Shown here: in pieces, positions 30,398 to 40,206 of the stretch
How the letters are laid out: every line of letters starts with the position of its first letter
How positions within the stretch are numbered: position 1 is the stretch's first letter
Origin: Pseudomonadota bacterium
Lineage (GTDB): Bacteria > Pseudomonadota > Gammaproteobacteria > Burkholderiales > Gallionellaceae
Direction of reading: 5' to 3'
Length of the DNA: 64,000 nt
Assembly (NCBI GenBank): GCA_021783995.1
Contig: JAJXTH010000004.1
Span: 62,001 to 126,000, forward strand
Notes under the pieces: model-generated
Databases searched by the model: none
Seen by the model: only the letters and a program-made list of their open reading frames with translations
What the model was told of the DNA's origin: nothing
Made by a program: the position numbers and the translations under genes

Positions 30398-31195
30398 ATG
30401 AATACATCCACACCCATCGCCGACGTGCAAAGCTCGGCGGATCTGCGCCAGATTGCGATCAACAGGGTCGGCATCAAGGGGATACGCCATCCGGTCAAGG
30501 TGCGCGACAAGAGCGTAGGTTTGCAGCACACCATTGCCACCTTCAACATGTACGTGCACCTGCCGCACAATTTCAAGGGCACGCACATGTCGCGCTTCGT
30601 CGAGATACTGAACAGGCATGAGCGCGAAATTTCCGTTGAGTCCTACGAGAGCATACTGCGCGAAATGGTGGAGAGGCTGGAAGCCGAATCCGGCTACATC
30701 GAAATGACCTTCCCCTATTTCGTGAACAAGACCGCGCCCATTTCCGGCGTGCAGAGCCTGCTCGACTACGATGTCACGCTGATAGGCGAGATGAAGGAAG
30801 GTCGCGCGCACATCACGATGAAGGTGCTGGTCCCGGTGACGAGCCTATGCCCGTGCTCCAAGGAGATATCCGAGCGCGGCGCGCATAACCAGCGCTCTCA
30901 TGTGACCATCTCTCTTCGCACCAACAGCTTTGTGTGGATAGAGGACGTGGTGCGCATCGCGGAAGAGCAGGCATCCTGCGAGCTTTACGGTTTGCTCAAG
31001 CGCCCTGACGAGAAATACGTCACCGAGCGCGCCTATGACAATCCCAAGTTCGTCGAGGACATGGTGCGCGACGTTGCGGCCGTGCTCAACGCGGACAAGC
31101 GCGTTGATGCGTATGTCGTGGAGTCGGAAAATTTCGAGTCCATCCACAACCATTCTGCGTACGCGCTGATCGAGCGCGACAAGACGCTGGGCTGA
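30398..31195 (+). CDS. folE2: GTP cyclohydrolase I, type IB
   Basis: [37 protein letters not shown]. Confidence 0.95.
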   Translation: MNTSTPIADVQSSADLRQIAINRVGIKGIRHPVKVRDKSVGLQHTIATFNMYVHLPHNFKGTHMSRFVEILNRHEREISVESYESILREMVERLEAESGYIEMTFPYFVNKTAPISGVQSLLDYDVTLIGEMKEGRAHITMKVLVPVTSLCPCSKEISERGAHNQRSHVTISLRTNSFVWIEDVVRIAEEQASCELYGLLKRPDEKYVTERAYDNPKFVEDMVRDVAAVLNADKRVDAYVVESENFESIHNHSAYALIERDKTLG

Positions 31196-31203
31196 GTCTT
31201 TAC

Positions 31204-31911
31204 ATGAAGCCCGTCGCGATATTCCGCCATGCTGCCACCGAGGGACCGGGATATCTGTCGGAATTCCTGGACGAGCATCACATACCTTGGCGGCTGATCG
31301 CGATTGACAGGGGAGAGGCCGTGCCCGAATCTGTTGTAGATTATTCGGGTCTCGCATTCATGGGCGGGCCGATGAGCGTGAATGACGACCTGCCCTGGAT
31401 CGCTGGGGAACTCGAATTGATCAGGGATGCGGTCGCGAGGGACATCCCCGTGATAGGCCACTGCCTGGGCGGACAACTGATGTCGAAGGCGCTCGGCGCA
31501 AGGGTTGCCAGAAACAGCGTGAAGGAAATCGGCTGGGGCAGGGTGGAAATTGCCGACAATGAAATCGCGCGCAGCTGGTTTGGCGATATCAGAACTTTCG
31601 ATGCCTTTCACTGGCATGGCGAAACCTTCGATCTGCCCACTGGCGCAGTTCACCTTCTTTCCAGCGCGCACTGCGTCAATCAGGGCTATGCGCAAGGCAA
31701 GCACCTCGCGCTGCAATGCCACGTCGAGATGACGGAGGAGATGATCTCCTCGTGGTGCGAGGTGGGCGCGGAAGAAGTCTCAGGCGCAATCGACAGCCCT
31801 GCCGTACAGTCGCAGGATGAGATGCGCAGGCAGATGGCGGACAGACTGCCGCAGCTGCATGAAGTTGCGAGGCGCATATATGCCAGATGGACCAAGGGGT
31901 TATATTCCTGA
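31204..31911 (+). CDS. Class I glutamine amidotransferase-like protein
   Basis: FMGGPMSVNDDLPWI, GHCLGGQLMSKALGARV, FHWHGETFDLP. Confidence 0.9.
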   Translation: MKPVAIFRHAATEGPGYLSEFLDEHHIPWRLIAIDRGEAVPESVVDYSGLAFMGGPMSVNDDLPWIAGELELIRDAVARDIPVIGHCLGGQLMSKALGARVARNSVKEIGWGRVEIADNEIARSWFGDIRTFDAFHWHGETFDLPTGAVHLLSSAHCVNQGYAQGKHLALQCHVEMTEEMISSWCEVGAEEVSGAIDSPAVQSQDEMRRQMADRLPQLHEVARRIYARWTKGLYS

Positions 31912-31971
31912 TCTGGAATTACAGGAATTACAAATCGGTTGACCTTCAGATATTTTAAAGGGCGCGCCGAA

Positions 31972-32246
31972 ATGGGGATGGATCGATCAGCAGAAAGTGC
32001 ATCGCCGAAAAATTCCCTGATCCTACTGTTTTATCTTGCCCTGGCGCTCCTCGTGCCGTTGATCGGCATAGCCTACCTGGACATAGAGACCCCAGAAGTC
32101 GAAGCGGACGCATATCAGAACCTGCAAAATATCGCGCATCTCAAAGCGGAAAGAATAGAAAGCTGGCTGTCCGAGCGGCAAGGGGATGCGCTTCTGCTGA
32201 AAAATTCGGAGAATTTGACTCTGCGCATCGAGCAGTTTCAAAAGCT
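31972..32246 (+). pseudogene. Truncated N-terminus of a membrane sensor protein (cache/PAS-type)
   Basis: NSLILLFYLALALLVPLIGIAYLDIETPEVEADAYQNLQNIAHLKAERIESWLSERQGDALLLKNSENLTLRIEQF resembles the start of large sensor/GGDEF proteins, then continuity is lost. Confidence 0.55.
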
Positions 32247-32444
32247 GACGAGACGCTGGACATGCTCTACCACTGGGTTAGCTTTCACGCATCGCAAGAG
32301 GATGCGAAGGTCGTCGATCACAGAAGGCGTCACGGGTTCAGTCCGGTCGCAGAAGAGGAACACGGCCTTTACCTTGCGTGACATCGGGTCAATGCGTCGC
32401 GGATCTGGAAATTGTGTTTCTTGTTTCGGTTGCGCCCGATACGC

Positions 32445-33698
32445 TCATGCGCGCTCCATCACAGCGGCAAAAAAACCGTCCGTGGCATGGAGATGGGGTT
32501 TGAGTTCCAGATAGTCGCCCATTTCAAGTGGTATCTTCTGTTGCTGCAGTATCTCTCCAGCTGGGCGCAGAACGAATTCGGGATGCGAGGCGAGGAAGGC
32601 TTCCACAATGCGCTGGTTTTCATCTATCAGTATGCTGCAGGTCGCATAGACCAGGCGCCCGCCTTTTTTCAGGAGGCGGCTTGCGGAATTCAGAATTGCG
32701 GCCTGCTTCTGGTTCAGTTCCTCCATGCTCTTTTCGGACTGGCGGAACTTTAGGTCCGGATTGCGGCGCAGCGTGCCCAGGCCGCTGCAGGGTGCATCAA
32801 CCAGCACACGGTCCATCTTGCCGGCCAAGCGCTTAACCTTGAGGTCGTTTTCGTGTGCGATCAGTATGGGCTGGATGTTGGATGCGCCGGAACGCTTGAG
32901 CCTGGGCTTGAGATTGGCCAGGCGTTTTTCCGAGATGTCCATCGCATAAAGCCTGCCCTGGGAATTCATCAGGGCCGAGAGCATCAGCGTCTTGCCGCCA
33001 GCGCCCGCGCAGAAGTCCGCCGCCATGTCGTTGCGTCTGGGTGCTAACAGAAATCCGAGCAGCTGGCTGCCTTCGTCCTGCACTTCGATCCTGCCGCTCT
33101 CGAAAAGCGCATTCCTGTCGAGCGGAATTTTTTCCTTGAGCCTGATGCCGATAGGCGAATAGGGAGTTTCGGTTGCTGCGATGTTCTGTTTCTGCAGTTC
33201 TTCGAGCACCTCTTCGCGGCGCGCCTTGAGCGTGTTCACGCGCAGATCCAAGGGCGCTGCCTGCTGCATCGCGCGGCCCATGGCGAGTATCTCATCGTCG
33301 GCATAGGACTGCCGCATTTTTTCCACGATCCAGTCGGGAAGTTCTGCCTGTACTGGAAGCGGCTGGTCTTCGTATCTCGTGCCCTTTGCAGTCGCGAGCC
33401 AGTCCTTCTCGTCGCGCTTCAATACGGGCTCGATCTCGCGCAGGTTGTAGCCGCCGAATCTGACCATGAATGCCAGCGCCATGCGGCGCGGTGTAGGGTT
33501 TCCTTCGCACGCGATTTCCAGCAGCATGCGATGGCGCAGTACGCCGAATACGGTTTCTGCCACCAGCGCGCGATCCTTCGATCCTATGCGCTCGTTCTTG
33601 AAAAAATAGCGCAGCGCAGTGTCCGCAGGGTGCTGTAACGGCAGGATGGTGCGCAGCGCGAGGATAACCAGGTCCAGTCGATATTCGGTGATCAGCAT
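32445..33698 (-). CDS. RsmB/NOP family rRNA (cytosine-C5) methyltransferase
   Basis: DFCAGAGGKTLMLSA, VDAPCSGLGTLRRNPD, LVYATCSIL motifs. Confidence 0.92.
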   Translation of the reverse strand: MLITEYRLDLVILALRTILPLQHPADTALRYFFKNERIGSKDRALVAETVFGVLRHRMLLEIACEGNPTPRRMALAFMVRFGGYNLREIEPVLKRDEKDWLATAKGTRYEDQPLPVQAELPDWIVEKMRQSYADDEILAMGRAMQQAAPLDLRVNTLKARREEVLEELQKQNIAATETPYSPIGIRLKEKIPLDRNALFESGRIEVQDEGSQLLGFLLAPRRNDMAADFCAGAGGKTLMLSALMNSQGRLYAMDISEKRLANLKPRLKRSGASNIQPILIAHENDLKVKRLAGKMDRVLVDAPCSGLGTLRRNPDLKFRQSEKSMEELNQKQAAILNSASRLLKKGGRLVYATCSILIDENQRIVEAFLASHPEFVLRPAGEILQQQKIPLEMGDYLELKPHLHATDGFFAAVMERA

Positions 33699-33750
33699 GT
33701 TTTTCAGATCTGAAGGTTCAGGTGCGAATTTTAACAGGGAAGTTAAAACA

Positions 33751-33834
33751 GGATCGAGGATAGTGAATCGGGAGGCGAGAGTTCAGAAGCCGCAACTCTG
33801 TTCTAACTCAATCCTCAATCCCCAATCTTCACTC
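33751..33834. repeat. Two opposed degenerate heptamer arrays between rsmB-like and DUF3108 genes
   Basis: Left: GGATCGA GGATAGT GAATCGG GAGGCGA GAGTTCA; right (33807-33834): CTCAATC CTCAATC CCCAATC TTCACTC (reverse-complement type GATTGAG). Confidence 0.65.
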
Positions 33835-34830
33835 CTATTCATCCGACACCCTGATTTCGGATATGTCGATTTCTCCAGAGACCCTGTCCTTCTTGTCGAG
33901 CTGCTGGACTTTGACCGGCAGGAGTTTGTATTCCAGGCCCAACCAGATTTTCAGACCCTCCTCGTCAGGGCCATGGATCTTGCGAAGCGGAATCGCGCGA
34001 AGCAGCCCCATGCCGGTCTGGACATTTTCCTCGGGCCCGATTTCGACTTCATAGCTTTCGAGCTTTTTGCCATTGCTCACATGCAAGGCGACTCGAGGCT
34101 GATCGAGAGGCAGCTGCGAGAACTGGTAAAGCACGCTCAGGATGTCCTGAGTTCCTTCAGGCAAAGGCGCGCTGCTGCCGCTGGAAAACTTGACCAGCCT
34201 GCCCTGCCAGTCGAGTTCGGCGCTTGTCGTCTCTGTCCCATTGGAGGTGAGCCTTTCTTCGCTGAATCTGTCCGGGCGCAGACCCTGTTCCGTGATCGTG
34301 CCTGCGCTCTTTTGGTTCATGACGAACTTCTTGAAGAGTCGCGCAAGCCCTGTGGTGTTGATGCTCTCGTACAGCGTGTAATGCGTGCCGTCCAGGTCCA
34401 GCCGATGGCGGACTTCGCCGATGCGCATGTCCCGGCCCATGTAGGCTGCGTAGGTCAGTTCGGCGTGCCTGGGCAACGGGTTCAATGGAGGGGAAGCCTG
34501 CGGCTTTGAGGGAGATGCGGCTTGTTCCTCGACGTGTTTTGGCTCTGCGGGTTTCTCCGGTAGCGCAGGCTGGCCGGTGTCTGCGGTCAGGACAGTGGGG
34601 GCTGCTGTCGGCACCGCGGGTCTGGTTTTGATGGTGTGCGCGAAGGCAGTCCTGGGTTTGATGGGCGGTTTTGCCTTGGGCAATGGCTCAAGGTGTGCGG
34701 TGAGTGGCGGTGTTTCAACGGGAACAGGGGGTTTAAGCCTGGGGCCGAACAGCAGGATCGCATGCAGGAGCAGAGAGATCGCGATCGCCAGCGCAATCCG
34801 TCCGGCGGGATGTTTCAGGAAGGAGCGCAC
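33835..34830 (-). CDS. DUF3108 domain protein with N-terminal TM anchor and proline-rich linker
   Basis: 331 aa; TonB-like TM and Pro/Lys linker, then AYMGRDMRIGEVRHRLDLDGTHYTLYESINTTGLARLF...; adjacent paralogue downstream on the same strand. Confidence 0.8.
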   Translation of the reverse strand: MRSFLKHPAGRIALAIAISLLLHAILLFGPRLKPPVPVETPPLTAHLEPLPKAKPPIKPRTAFAHTIKTRPAVPTAAPTVLTADTGQPALPEKPAEPKHVEEQAASPSKPQASPPLNPLPRHAELTYAAYMGRDMRIGEVRHRLDLDGTHYTLYESINTTGLARLFKKFVMNQKSAGTITEQGLRPDRFSEERLTSNGTETTSAELDWQGRLVKFSSGSSAPLPEGTQDILSVLYQFSQLPLDQPRVALHVSNGKKLESYEVEIGPEENVQTGMGLLRAIPLRKIHGPDEEGLKIWLGLEYKLLPVKVQQLDKKDRVSGEIDISEIRVSDE

Positions 34831-34837
34831 GGCCGAT

Positions 34838-35527
34838 TCACGGTGAGATGCGCAGGCTGCTCAAGAGCTGCGTGACTTGTTCTCCATGCGCATCGGTGAT
34901 GATCATCTTGCAGGGCAGTTTGTATCGGGTCGAGACCCATATCTCTGTCCGGCTCTCTCCCGTCTTGGCCTGATTGTCGAGATAAACGCCTTCGCAGGGG
35001 CCCGCGCCAGTATCCAGATTCTGCAATGGGCCTACGGCATAGTGATAGCTGTCGAGTTTTTTGCCATCGGTCATCGGGAAGTCGAGAGAGGAGAGCTTGC
35101 CCAGATCGAGGAACATGAACTGATACATCGCGCTCAGCCTGTCCTGCGTGCCTTCGGGCAGCGGGAGCACGGTCTTTTGTCCATCGTGGGTCAGCGTGAT
35201 CTTCTTTGCACTCCAGTCGAATTCGGCATGGCCGTTTTTGTTCGCGTCGTTTTCCCTGACGTGATCGAACGTTTCGGGACGCAGGCCTTTGCTGTCGATC
35301 AGCCCTGCGCTGGTCGAAATGATTTTGCCGGGCTTCAGTGCGGCCAGGATGCCTTGCGGAGTGGTGGTGCTGGATAGCGCATAATGGTCACCCTTGCGGG
35401 TATAGGTTTCATCCATCTGGCCTACCTTCATGCCGCTGATCAGAACGTCGTAGCGTGCCTCTATGCTTGCGGGCGCTGCACTGGCTGTGCCGGAAAGAAA
35501 TACAAACAAAAGCGCGAATAGTCTCAT
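34838..35527 (-). CDS. DUF3108 domain periplasmic protein
   Basis: Signal peptide; IEARYDVLISGMKVGQMDETYTRKGDHYALSSTTTPQGILAALKPGKI. Confidence 0.85.
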   Translation of the reverse strand: MRLFALLFVFLSGTASAAPASIEARYDVLISGMKVGQMDETYTRKGDHYALSSTTTPQGILAALKPGKIISTSAGLIDSKGLRPETFDHVRENDANKNGHAEFDWSAKKITLTHDGQKTVLPLPEGTQDRLSAMYQFMFLDLGKLSSLDFPMTDGKKLDSYHYAVGPLQNLDTGAGPCEGVYLDNQAKTGESRTEIWVSTRYKLPCKMIITDAHGEQVTQLLSSLRISP

Positions 35528-36168
35528 GCAACCTCCAGTGCAGGCGAGATCAGGCTCGTACCCAGCGTCACGCCGCCTTCATTGATGACCCTGCCATCCA
35601 TGCCGAGCCTGACCTTGCCCGAACAGAGCCAGCGCACGGCCTGCGGATAAATGCGGTGCTCCTCGCGCAGCACGCGCTCTGCCAGGCTGTGCTCCGTGTC
35701 GCTCTCGAGCACCGGCACGGCAGCCTGTATGATGATGGGGCCATGGTCGAGATCGGGGGTGACGAAATGCACTGTGCAGCCATGTATCTTGACGCCATCT
35801 GCAAGCGCCCTCGCATGGGTGTGCATTCCGGGATAGGCGGGCAGCAGGGAAGGATGGATGTTGACCAGCCGGCCTTGATAGCGCATCACGAATTTCTCTG
35901 TGAGGATGCGCATGAAGCCTGCGAGCACCACGAAGTCCGGATCATGATGGTCTATCTCCGCTGCAAGTGCCGCATCGAAGCTCTCCCGGTCGGGATGATC
36001 CCTATTGGCGACGATGGCGACGGGTATGCCCTGTGCTCTTGCGTGATTAAGGCCTGCCGCATCCATCCTGCTGCTGATCACGGCCCTGATGGCGCAGCCC
36101 AGATTCTCTTTTAGCAGCGCCTGCAGGTTGCTGCCTCTTCCCGAAATCAGTATCACGACGTTTTTCAT
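35524..36168 (-). CDS. purN: Phosphoribosylglycinamide formyltransferase
   Basis: VILISGRGSNLQALL, VLAGFMRILTEKFV, GRLVNIHPSLLPAYPG. Confidence 0.96.
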   Translation of the reverse strand: MKNVVILISGRGSNLQALLKENLGCAIRAVISSRMDAAGLNHARAQGIPVAIVANRDHPDRESFDAALAAEIDHHDPDFVVLAGFMRILTEKFVMRYQGRLVNIHPSLLPAYPGMHTHARALADGVKIHGCTVHFVTPDLDHGPIIIQAAVPVLESDTEHSLAERVLREEHRIYPQAVRWLCSGKVRLGMDGRVINEGGVTLGTSLISPALEVA

Positions 36169-36196
36169 ATTGAAAAAACCGGAAACCCGGGACAGC

Positions 36197-37240
36197 CTAT
36201 TTCACCTGCGTCTGATGTTCTGTGCCGGTTCTCTCGCGTATCACGCCTATGCGTGCGACGGTTTCCCCGGAGTCTTTGAGCAGGACGATCGCCTTGTCCG
36301 CATCGGTTTTGTCCACGATCAGAACCATGCCTATGCCGCAGTTGAAAGTGCGGTACATTTCCTGAGTGGCGACATTGCCTTCTTCCTGCAGCCATCGGAA
36401 GAGTCTGGGCATTTCCCATGAAGATGCGTCGATGTCTGCGACGACGTTTTCAGGCAATACGCGCGGCACGTTTTCCGTGATTCCGCCGCCCGTGATGTGC
36501 GCCATGCCCTTGATGGTCATGCTCTGCATCAGTTCAAGGATGGGCTTCACATAGATGCGGGTGGGCGCCATGATCGTGTCTGCCAGCGTGCGGCTGCCGT
36601 CGAAAGGTGCGGCAAGGTCGGGCCTGCTGCGCTCTATGATCTTGCGCACCAGCGAATAGCCGTTGGAATGAGCGCCGTTGGAAGCCAGGCCCAGCACGAT
36701 GTCGCCTGGCACTATGCTGCTTCCCGTGATGATGCTGGCCTTTTCGACCACGCCCACCGCGAAGCCTGCAAGATCATATTCTCCGACTGGGTACATGCCG
36801 GGCATCTCGGCCGTCTCCCCGCCTATCAGCGCGCAGCCCGCCTGTTCGCAACCGCTGGCTATGCCCTTGATGACTTCGGTAGCGGCTGCCACGTCGAGCT
36901 TGCCGCAGGCAAAATAATCCAGGAAGAAAAGGGGCTCTGCACCCTGCACCAGGATGTCGTTCACGCTCATGCCCACCAGGTCTATGCCTACCGTGTCGTG
37001 GATGCCGAGCTCGAAGGCGAGCTTGAGTTTGGTGCCCACGCCGTCCGTGCCTGAAACCAGCACGGGCTCCCTGTATTTCTTCGAGATCTCGACCAGGCCC
37101 CCGAAGCCTCCGATGCCCGAGAGCACCTCGGGGCGCATCGTGCGTTTCGCGTAAGGCTTGATGTTTTCGACGAGCTGGTCGCCGGCGTCTATGTCCACGC
37201 CGGCATCGCGATAGGAAAGGGGGCTGTTGGCAGGGTTCAC
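36197..37240 (-). CDS. purM: Phosphoribosylformylglycinamidine cyclo-ligase
   Basis: [46 protein letters not shown]. Confidence 0.97.
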   Translation of the reverse strand: MNPANSPLSYRDAGVDIDAGDQLVENIKPYAKRTMRPEVLSGIGGFGGLVEISKKYREPVLVSGTDGVGTKLKLAFELGIHDTVGIDLVGMSVNDILVQGAEPLFFLDYFACGKLDVAAATEVIKGIASGCEQAGCALIGGETAEMPGMYPVGEYDLAGFAVGVVEKASIITGSSIVPGDIVLGLASNGAHSNGYSLVRKIIERSRPDLAAPFDGSRTLADTIMAPTRIYVKPILELMQSMTIKGMAHITGGGITENVPRVLPENVVADIDASSWEMPRLFRWLQEEGNVATQEMYRTFNCGIGMVLIVDKTDADKAIVLLKDSGETVARIGVIRERTGTEHQTQVK

Positions 37241-37322
37241 GTCGGGCTCTCGCTTTCTTCAGGATGCAAGGCCGCTGCCTTGCTGGTGTATTCGATGGAT
37301 GAAGCCCGCGAATTATACCCCA

Positions 37323-38024
37323 TCAGGGCGAGAGATCGAATACCAGCACTTCGGCCTCGATGGCGTCGTTGAGCTGTATGCGGCTTTCCTTCTCGAGAAG
37401 CACGGCATCTCCCGAAGAGATCTTCAGGCCGTTGATCGCGAGCTTCCCGCGCACCAGGTGCACATAGGCCTTGCGGTCTGGCGAGATGGCTAGGCTTGCG
37501 CTTTCGCTGCCGTCGAATAGCCCGGCATACACCCTGGCATCCGCGTGTATCAGCACGGAGCCGCTCTCGCCCGTGTTCGATGCAACGAGGCGCAGCCTGC
37601 CCCGCTTCTCGGCCGAAGGTATCGTCTTCTGTTCGTAGCTTGGCGAAATCTCCTCTACATCGGGCTCTATCCAGATCTGCAGGAAGTGGGTTTCCTTTCC
37701 TTCCGCGTGATTGAACTCGCTGTGGGTTACGCCTGTGCCTGCGCTCATACGCTGCACATCGCCAGGCGGTATGCCCTTGATGTTGCCCATGCTGTCCTGA
37801 TGTGCGAGCTCGCCTGAAAGAACGTAGCTGATGATCTCCATGTTGCGGTGGCCGTGTCTGCCGAAGCCCGTGCCTGGCGCTATGCGATCCTCGTTGATCA
37901 CGCGCAGGTTTCCCCAGCCCATGTGCTCAGGGTCGTAATAGCCGGCAAACGAAAAGGAGTGATGGCTCTTTAGCCAGCCGTGATCGGCATGGCCGCGTTC
38001 TTCCGATTTCCTGATTTTCAGCAT
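37323..38024 (-). CDS. Pirin family protein (YhhW-like quercetin dioxygenase family)
   Basis: RGHADHGWLKSHHSFSFAGYYDPEHMGWGNLRVINEDRIAPGTGFGRHGHRNMEIISYVLSGELAHQDSMGN. Confidence 0.94.
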   Translation of the reverse strand: MLKIRKSEERGHADHGWLKSHHSFSFAGYYDPEHMGWGNLRVINEDRIAPGTGFGRHGHRNMEIISYVLSGELAHQDSMGNIKGIPPGDVQRMSAGTGVTHSEFNHAEGKETHFLQIWIEPDVEEISPSYEQKTIPSAEKRGRLRLVASNTGESGSVLIHADARVYAGLFDGSESASLAISPDRKAYVHLVRGKLAINGLKISSGDAVLLEKESRIQLNDAIEAEVLVFDLSP

Positions 38025-38051
38025 GTCTTTTTCTCCGAAGTTGAATTGATG

Positions 38052-38849
38052 CTAACTGCGCCAGACATAGGCATCCATGGACAGCGCGCCATAGGTGAAG
38101 CGCGGACGATAGCGCTCGGGAGCGTCGTTTTCCGCGGCGCCCAGGGCTGCGAAAAGCGGCATGAAGTGCTCTTCGCTCGGATGGGATGCCGCGCCGTAAG
38201 GTGCGCTGCGATAGTCGAGCATGGCTTTGATGTCGTGCGCTGCGATTCTATCGCCAATCCAGTCGCTGAATGTTTCCGCCTCTGGCGCAGCGGCTTTCTT
38301 TCCGGTCCAGTCGAGCCATGCGAAATTGTGCGTGATCGCGCCGGAACAGAGTATGAGCACGCCTTCGTCCCTGAGGGGGGAGAGCGCCCTTCCCAGATCG
38401 AAGTGAAAGTCAGGCCCCGTGTTTCTCGCAAGCGACAGCTGCGCGACCGGCACATCGGCCTTCGGGTACATTGCCGATAGCGGAACCCAGGCGCCGTGAT
38501 CCAGCCCGCGGCTTGCATTGCGTGCAGAGTCCATGGCCTTTGATGACAGAAGCGATGCTGCGCGCTCCGCCAATATAGGCGCTCCTGGTGCAGGATACTG
38601 CATCCGGTACAGCTCATCCGAGAATCCATGAAAGTCATATAGGGTTTCTGGCGCATCGGACAGGCTGACTGTGGGTACACGCTCTTCCCAGTGCGCCGAG
38701 ATGGCGAGGATTGCGCGAGGACTGGAGATAGACCTTCCGATCTCGCTCCAGCATTCGACGGTGTCATGCGCCATGAGCAGCGCATCGGGCGCCCCGTGCG
38801 ACACGAATACGACAGGCATGCGTTCAGACATTTGAGGCTCCGGTTTCAA
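38052..38849 (-). CDS. LigB-type extradiol dioxygenase (4,5-DOPA dioxygenase-like, YgiD)
   Basis: VFVSHGAPDALLMAHD, ILAISAHWEE, DHGAWVPLSAMYP, SGAITHNF. Confidence 0.9.
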   Translation of the reverse strand: MKPEPQMSERMPVVFVSHGAPDALLMAHDTVECWSEIGRSISSPRAILAISAHWEERVPTVSLSDAPETLYDFHGFSDELYRMQYPAPGAPILAERAASLLSSKAMDSARNASRGLDHGAWVPLSAMYPKADVPVAQLSLARNTGPDFHFDLGRALSPLRDEGVLILCSGAITHNFAWLDWTGKKAAAPEAETFSDWIGDRIAAHDIKAMLDYRSAPYGAASHPSEEHFMPLFAALGAAENDAPERYRPRFTYGALSMDAYVWRS

Positions 38850-38948
38850 ATTTCGATGTGCTCATCATAATCCCCAAAATGCGGTGGATAAAGATGTGGA
38901 AACGGCACATACTGTCTCGCGGGTGGAACAGTGGAAGGGTTTACGATC

Positions 38949-39644
38949 ATGTCGAGAACCGATGCGGAAAATCACAAGACACAGCACATCGGATGGCTGC
39001 GCGCTGCGGTGCTGGGAGCAAACGATGGCATCGTCTCCACTTCCAGCCTCATCATGGGCGTGGCAGCTTCGAGCGCTTCTCGCGCCAGCATACTGATTGC
39101 AGGTGCTGCAGGACTGGTCGCAGGGGCGATGTCCATGGCTGCGGGAGAGTACGTTTCTGTCAGCTCCCAGGCGGACACGGAGAGGGCGGATATGGCGCGC
39201 GAGAGGCTGGAGCTCGAAACGGATCCTGAGCGCGAAATTTCCGAGCTGACAGAAATCTATGTGCGGCGCGGACTGGATGCGGGGCTTGCCAGACAGGTGG
39301 CATTGCAGCTGATGGAAAAAGATGCGCTGGAGGCTCATGCCAGGGACGAACTCGGCATATCCGAGCTGTCGAACGCGAGACCATTGCAGGCGGCGATCAC
39401 GTCTGCGCTTTCATTCGTTGCAGGGGCCGGACTTCCTCTTCTTGTTGCATGGCTTTCGCCCGACCGCCATCTCGTCCTGGTCGTCGGAATCACCTCTCTG
39501 ATTTTTCTTGTCGCGCTGGGTGCGCTCGCCGCCTATACGGGAGGAGCGGGCATCTTCAGGGGGGTCGTGCGCGTGACCTTCTGGGGAGTGCTGGCGATGG
39601 CGATCACCGCCGGCGTGGGCATGATGTTTGGCGCGCCCGCTTGA
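38949..39644 (+). CDS. VIT1/CCC1-family Fe2+/Mn2+ transporter
   Basis: IGWLRAAVLGANDGIVSTSSLIMGVAA, AGAMSMAAGEYVSVSSQADTERAD. Confidence 0.92.
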   Translation: MSRTDAENHKTQHIGWLRAAVLGANDGIVSTSSLIMGVAASSASRASILIAGAAGLVAGAMSMAAGEYVSVSSQADTERADMARERLELETDPEREISELTEIYVRRGLDAGLARQVALQLMEKDALEAHARDELGISELSNARPLQAAITSALSFVAGAGLPLLVAWLSPDRHLVLVVGITSLIFLVALGALAAYTGGAGIFRGVVRVTFWGVLAMAITAGVGMMFGAPA

Positions 39645-39662
39645 GGGCGGCTGTTCTTTCGG

Positions 39663-40139
39663 CTACAGCATTTCGACGACCCACTTCGTGACAGTGGCAG
39701 TTGCGTTGGCACACTTGGGCCCGCGAGCATCGCTGAACGCCTTGTATTCTTCGGCATTCCACATGTCATAGGTGCGTCCGGTGAATTGCTTCTGAAGTTC
39801 CTTGCAGGTCAGTCCGCCGAATTCCTGCTTGAATCGCTCGCTCAGTTCCTTTGCCTTCTTGAAGTTGTTGATGAAGCGCCCCCTCTCGAGCTTGTCGCGG
39901 TCGCGCCCGTATTTCGCGCTCAGCGCCATCAACCCTCCAGTCAGTGCGCCGCAGGTACCTTCGCCCAGAAGGGCGCCGCCACCGGAAAGGGCGTGACTGG
40001 CCTTGATCGTCTGGTCATCCACCATTCCTATGGTTTCCTGCACAGTGGCCAAGACGCACTGGGGGCAGCAGCCATAATCGAGCTCGTACTTCAGCGCCTT
40101 ATCATAAGCCTGTTCGCCCAGCGTCTGTTTGGTGTCCAT
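39663..40139 (-). CDS. C-GCAxxG-C-C family protein (putative redox protein)
   Basis: LDYGCCPQCVLATVQETIG, GEGTCGALTGGLMALSAKYGRDRDK, GLTCKELQKQF. Confidence 0.8.
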   Translation of the reverse strand: MDTKQTLGEQAYDKALKYELDYGCCPQCVLATVQETIGMVDDQTIKASHALSGGGALLGEGTCGALTGGLMALSAKYGRDRDKLERGRFINNFKKAKELSERFKQEFGGLTCKELQKQFTGRTYDMWNAEEYKAFSDARGPKCANATATVTKWVVEML

Positions 40140-40206
40140 GTCAGCCTCCTTTATTAGGGAATGCTGATTGATATTACGCTCCGAATCCAAGATTTGCAAT
40201 AACTAT

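Noticed and set aside
31915-31932. Tandem GGAATTACA GGAATTACA
   Set aside because: Only two 9-bp copies, different period from the heptamer arrays; probably chance slippage.
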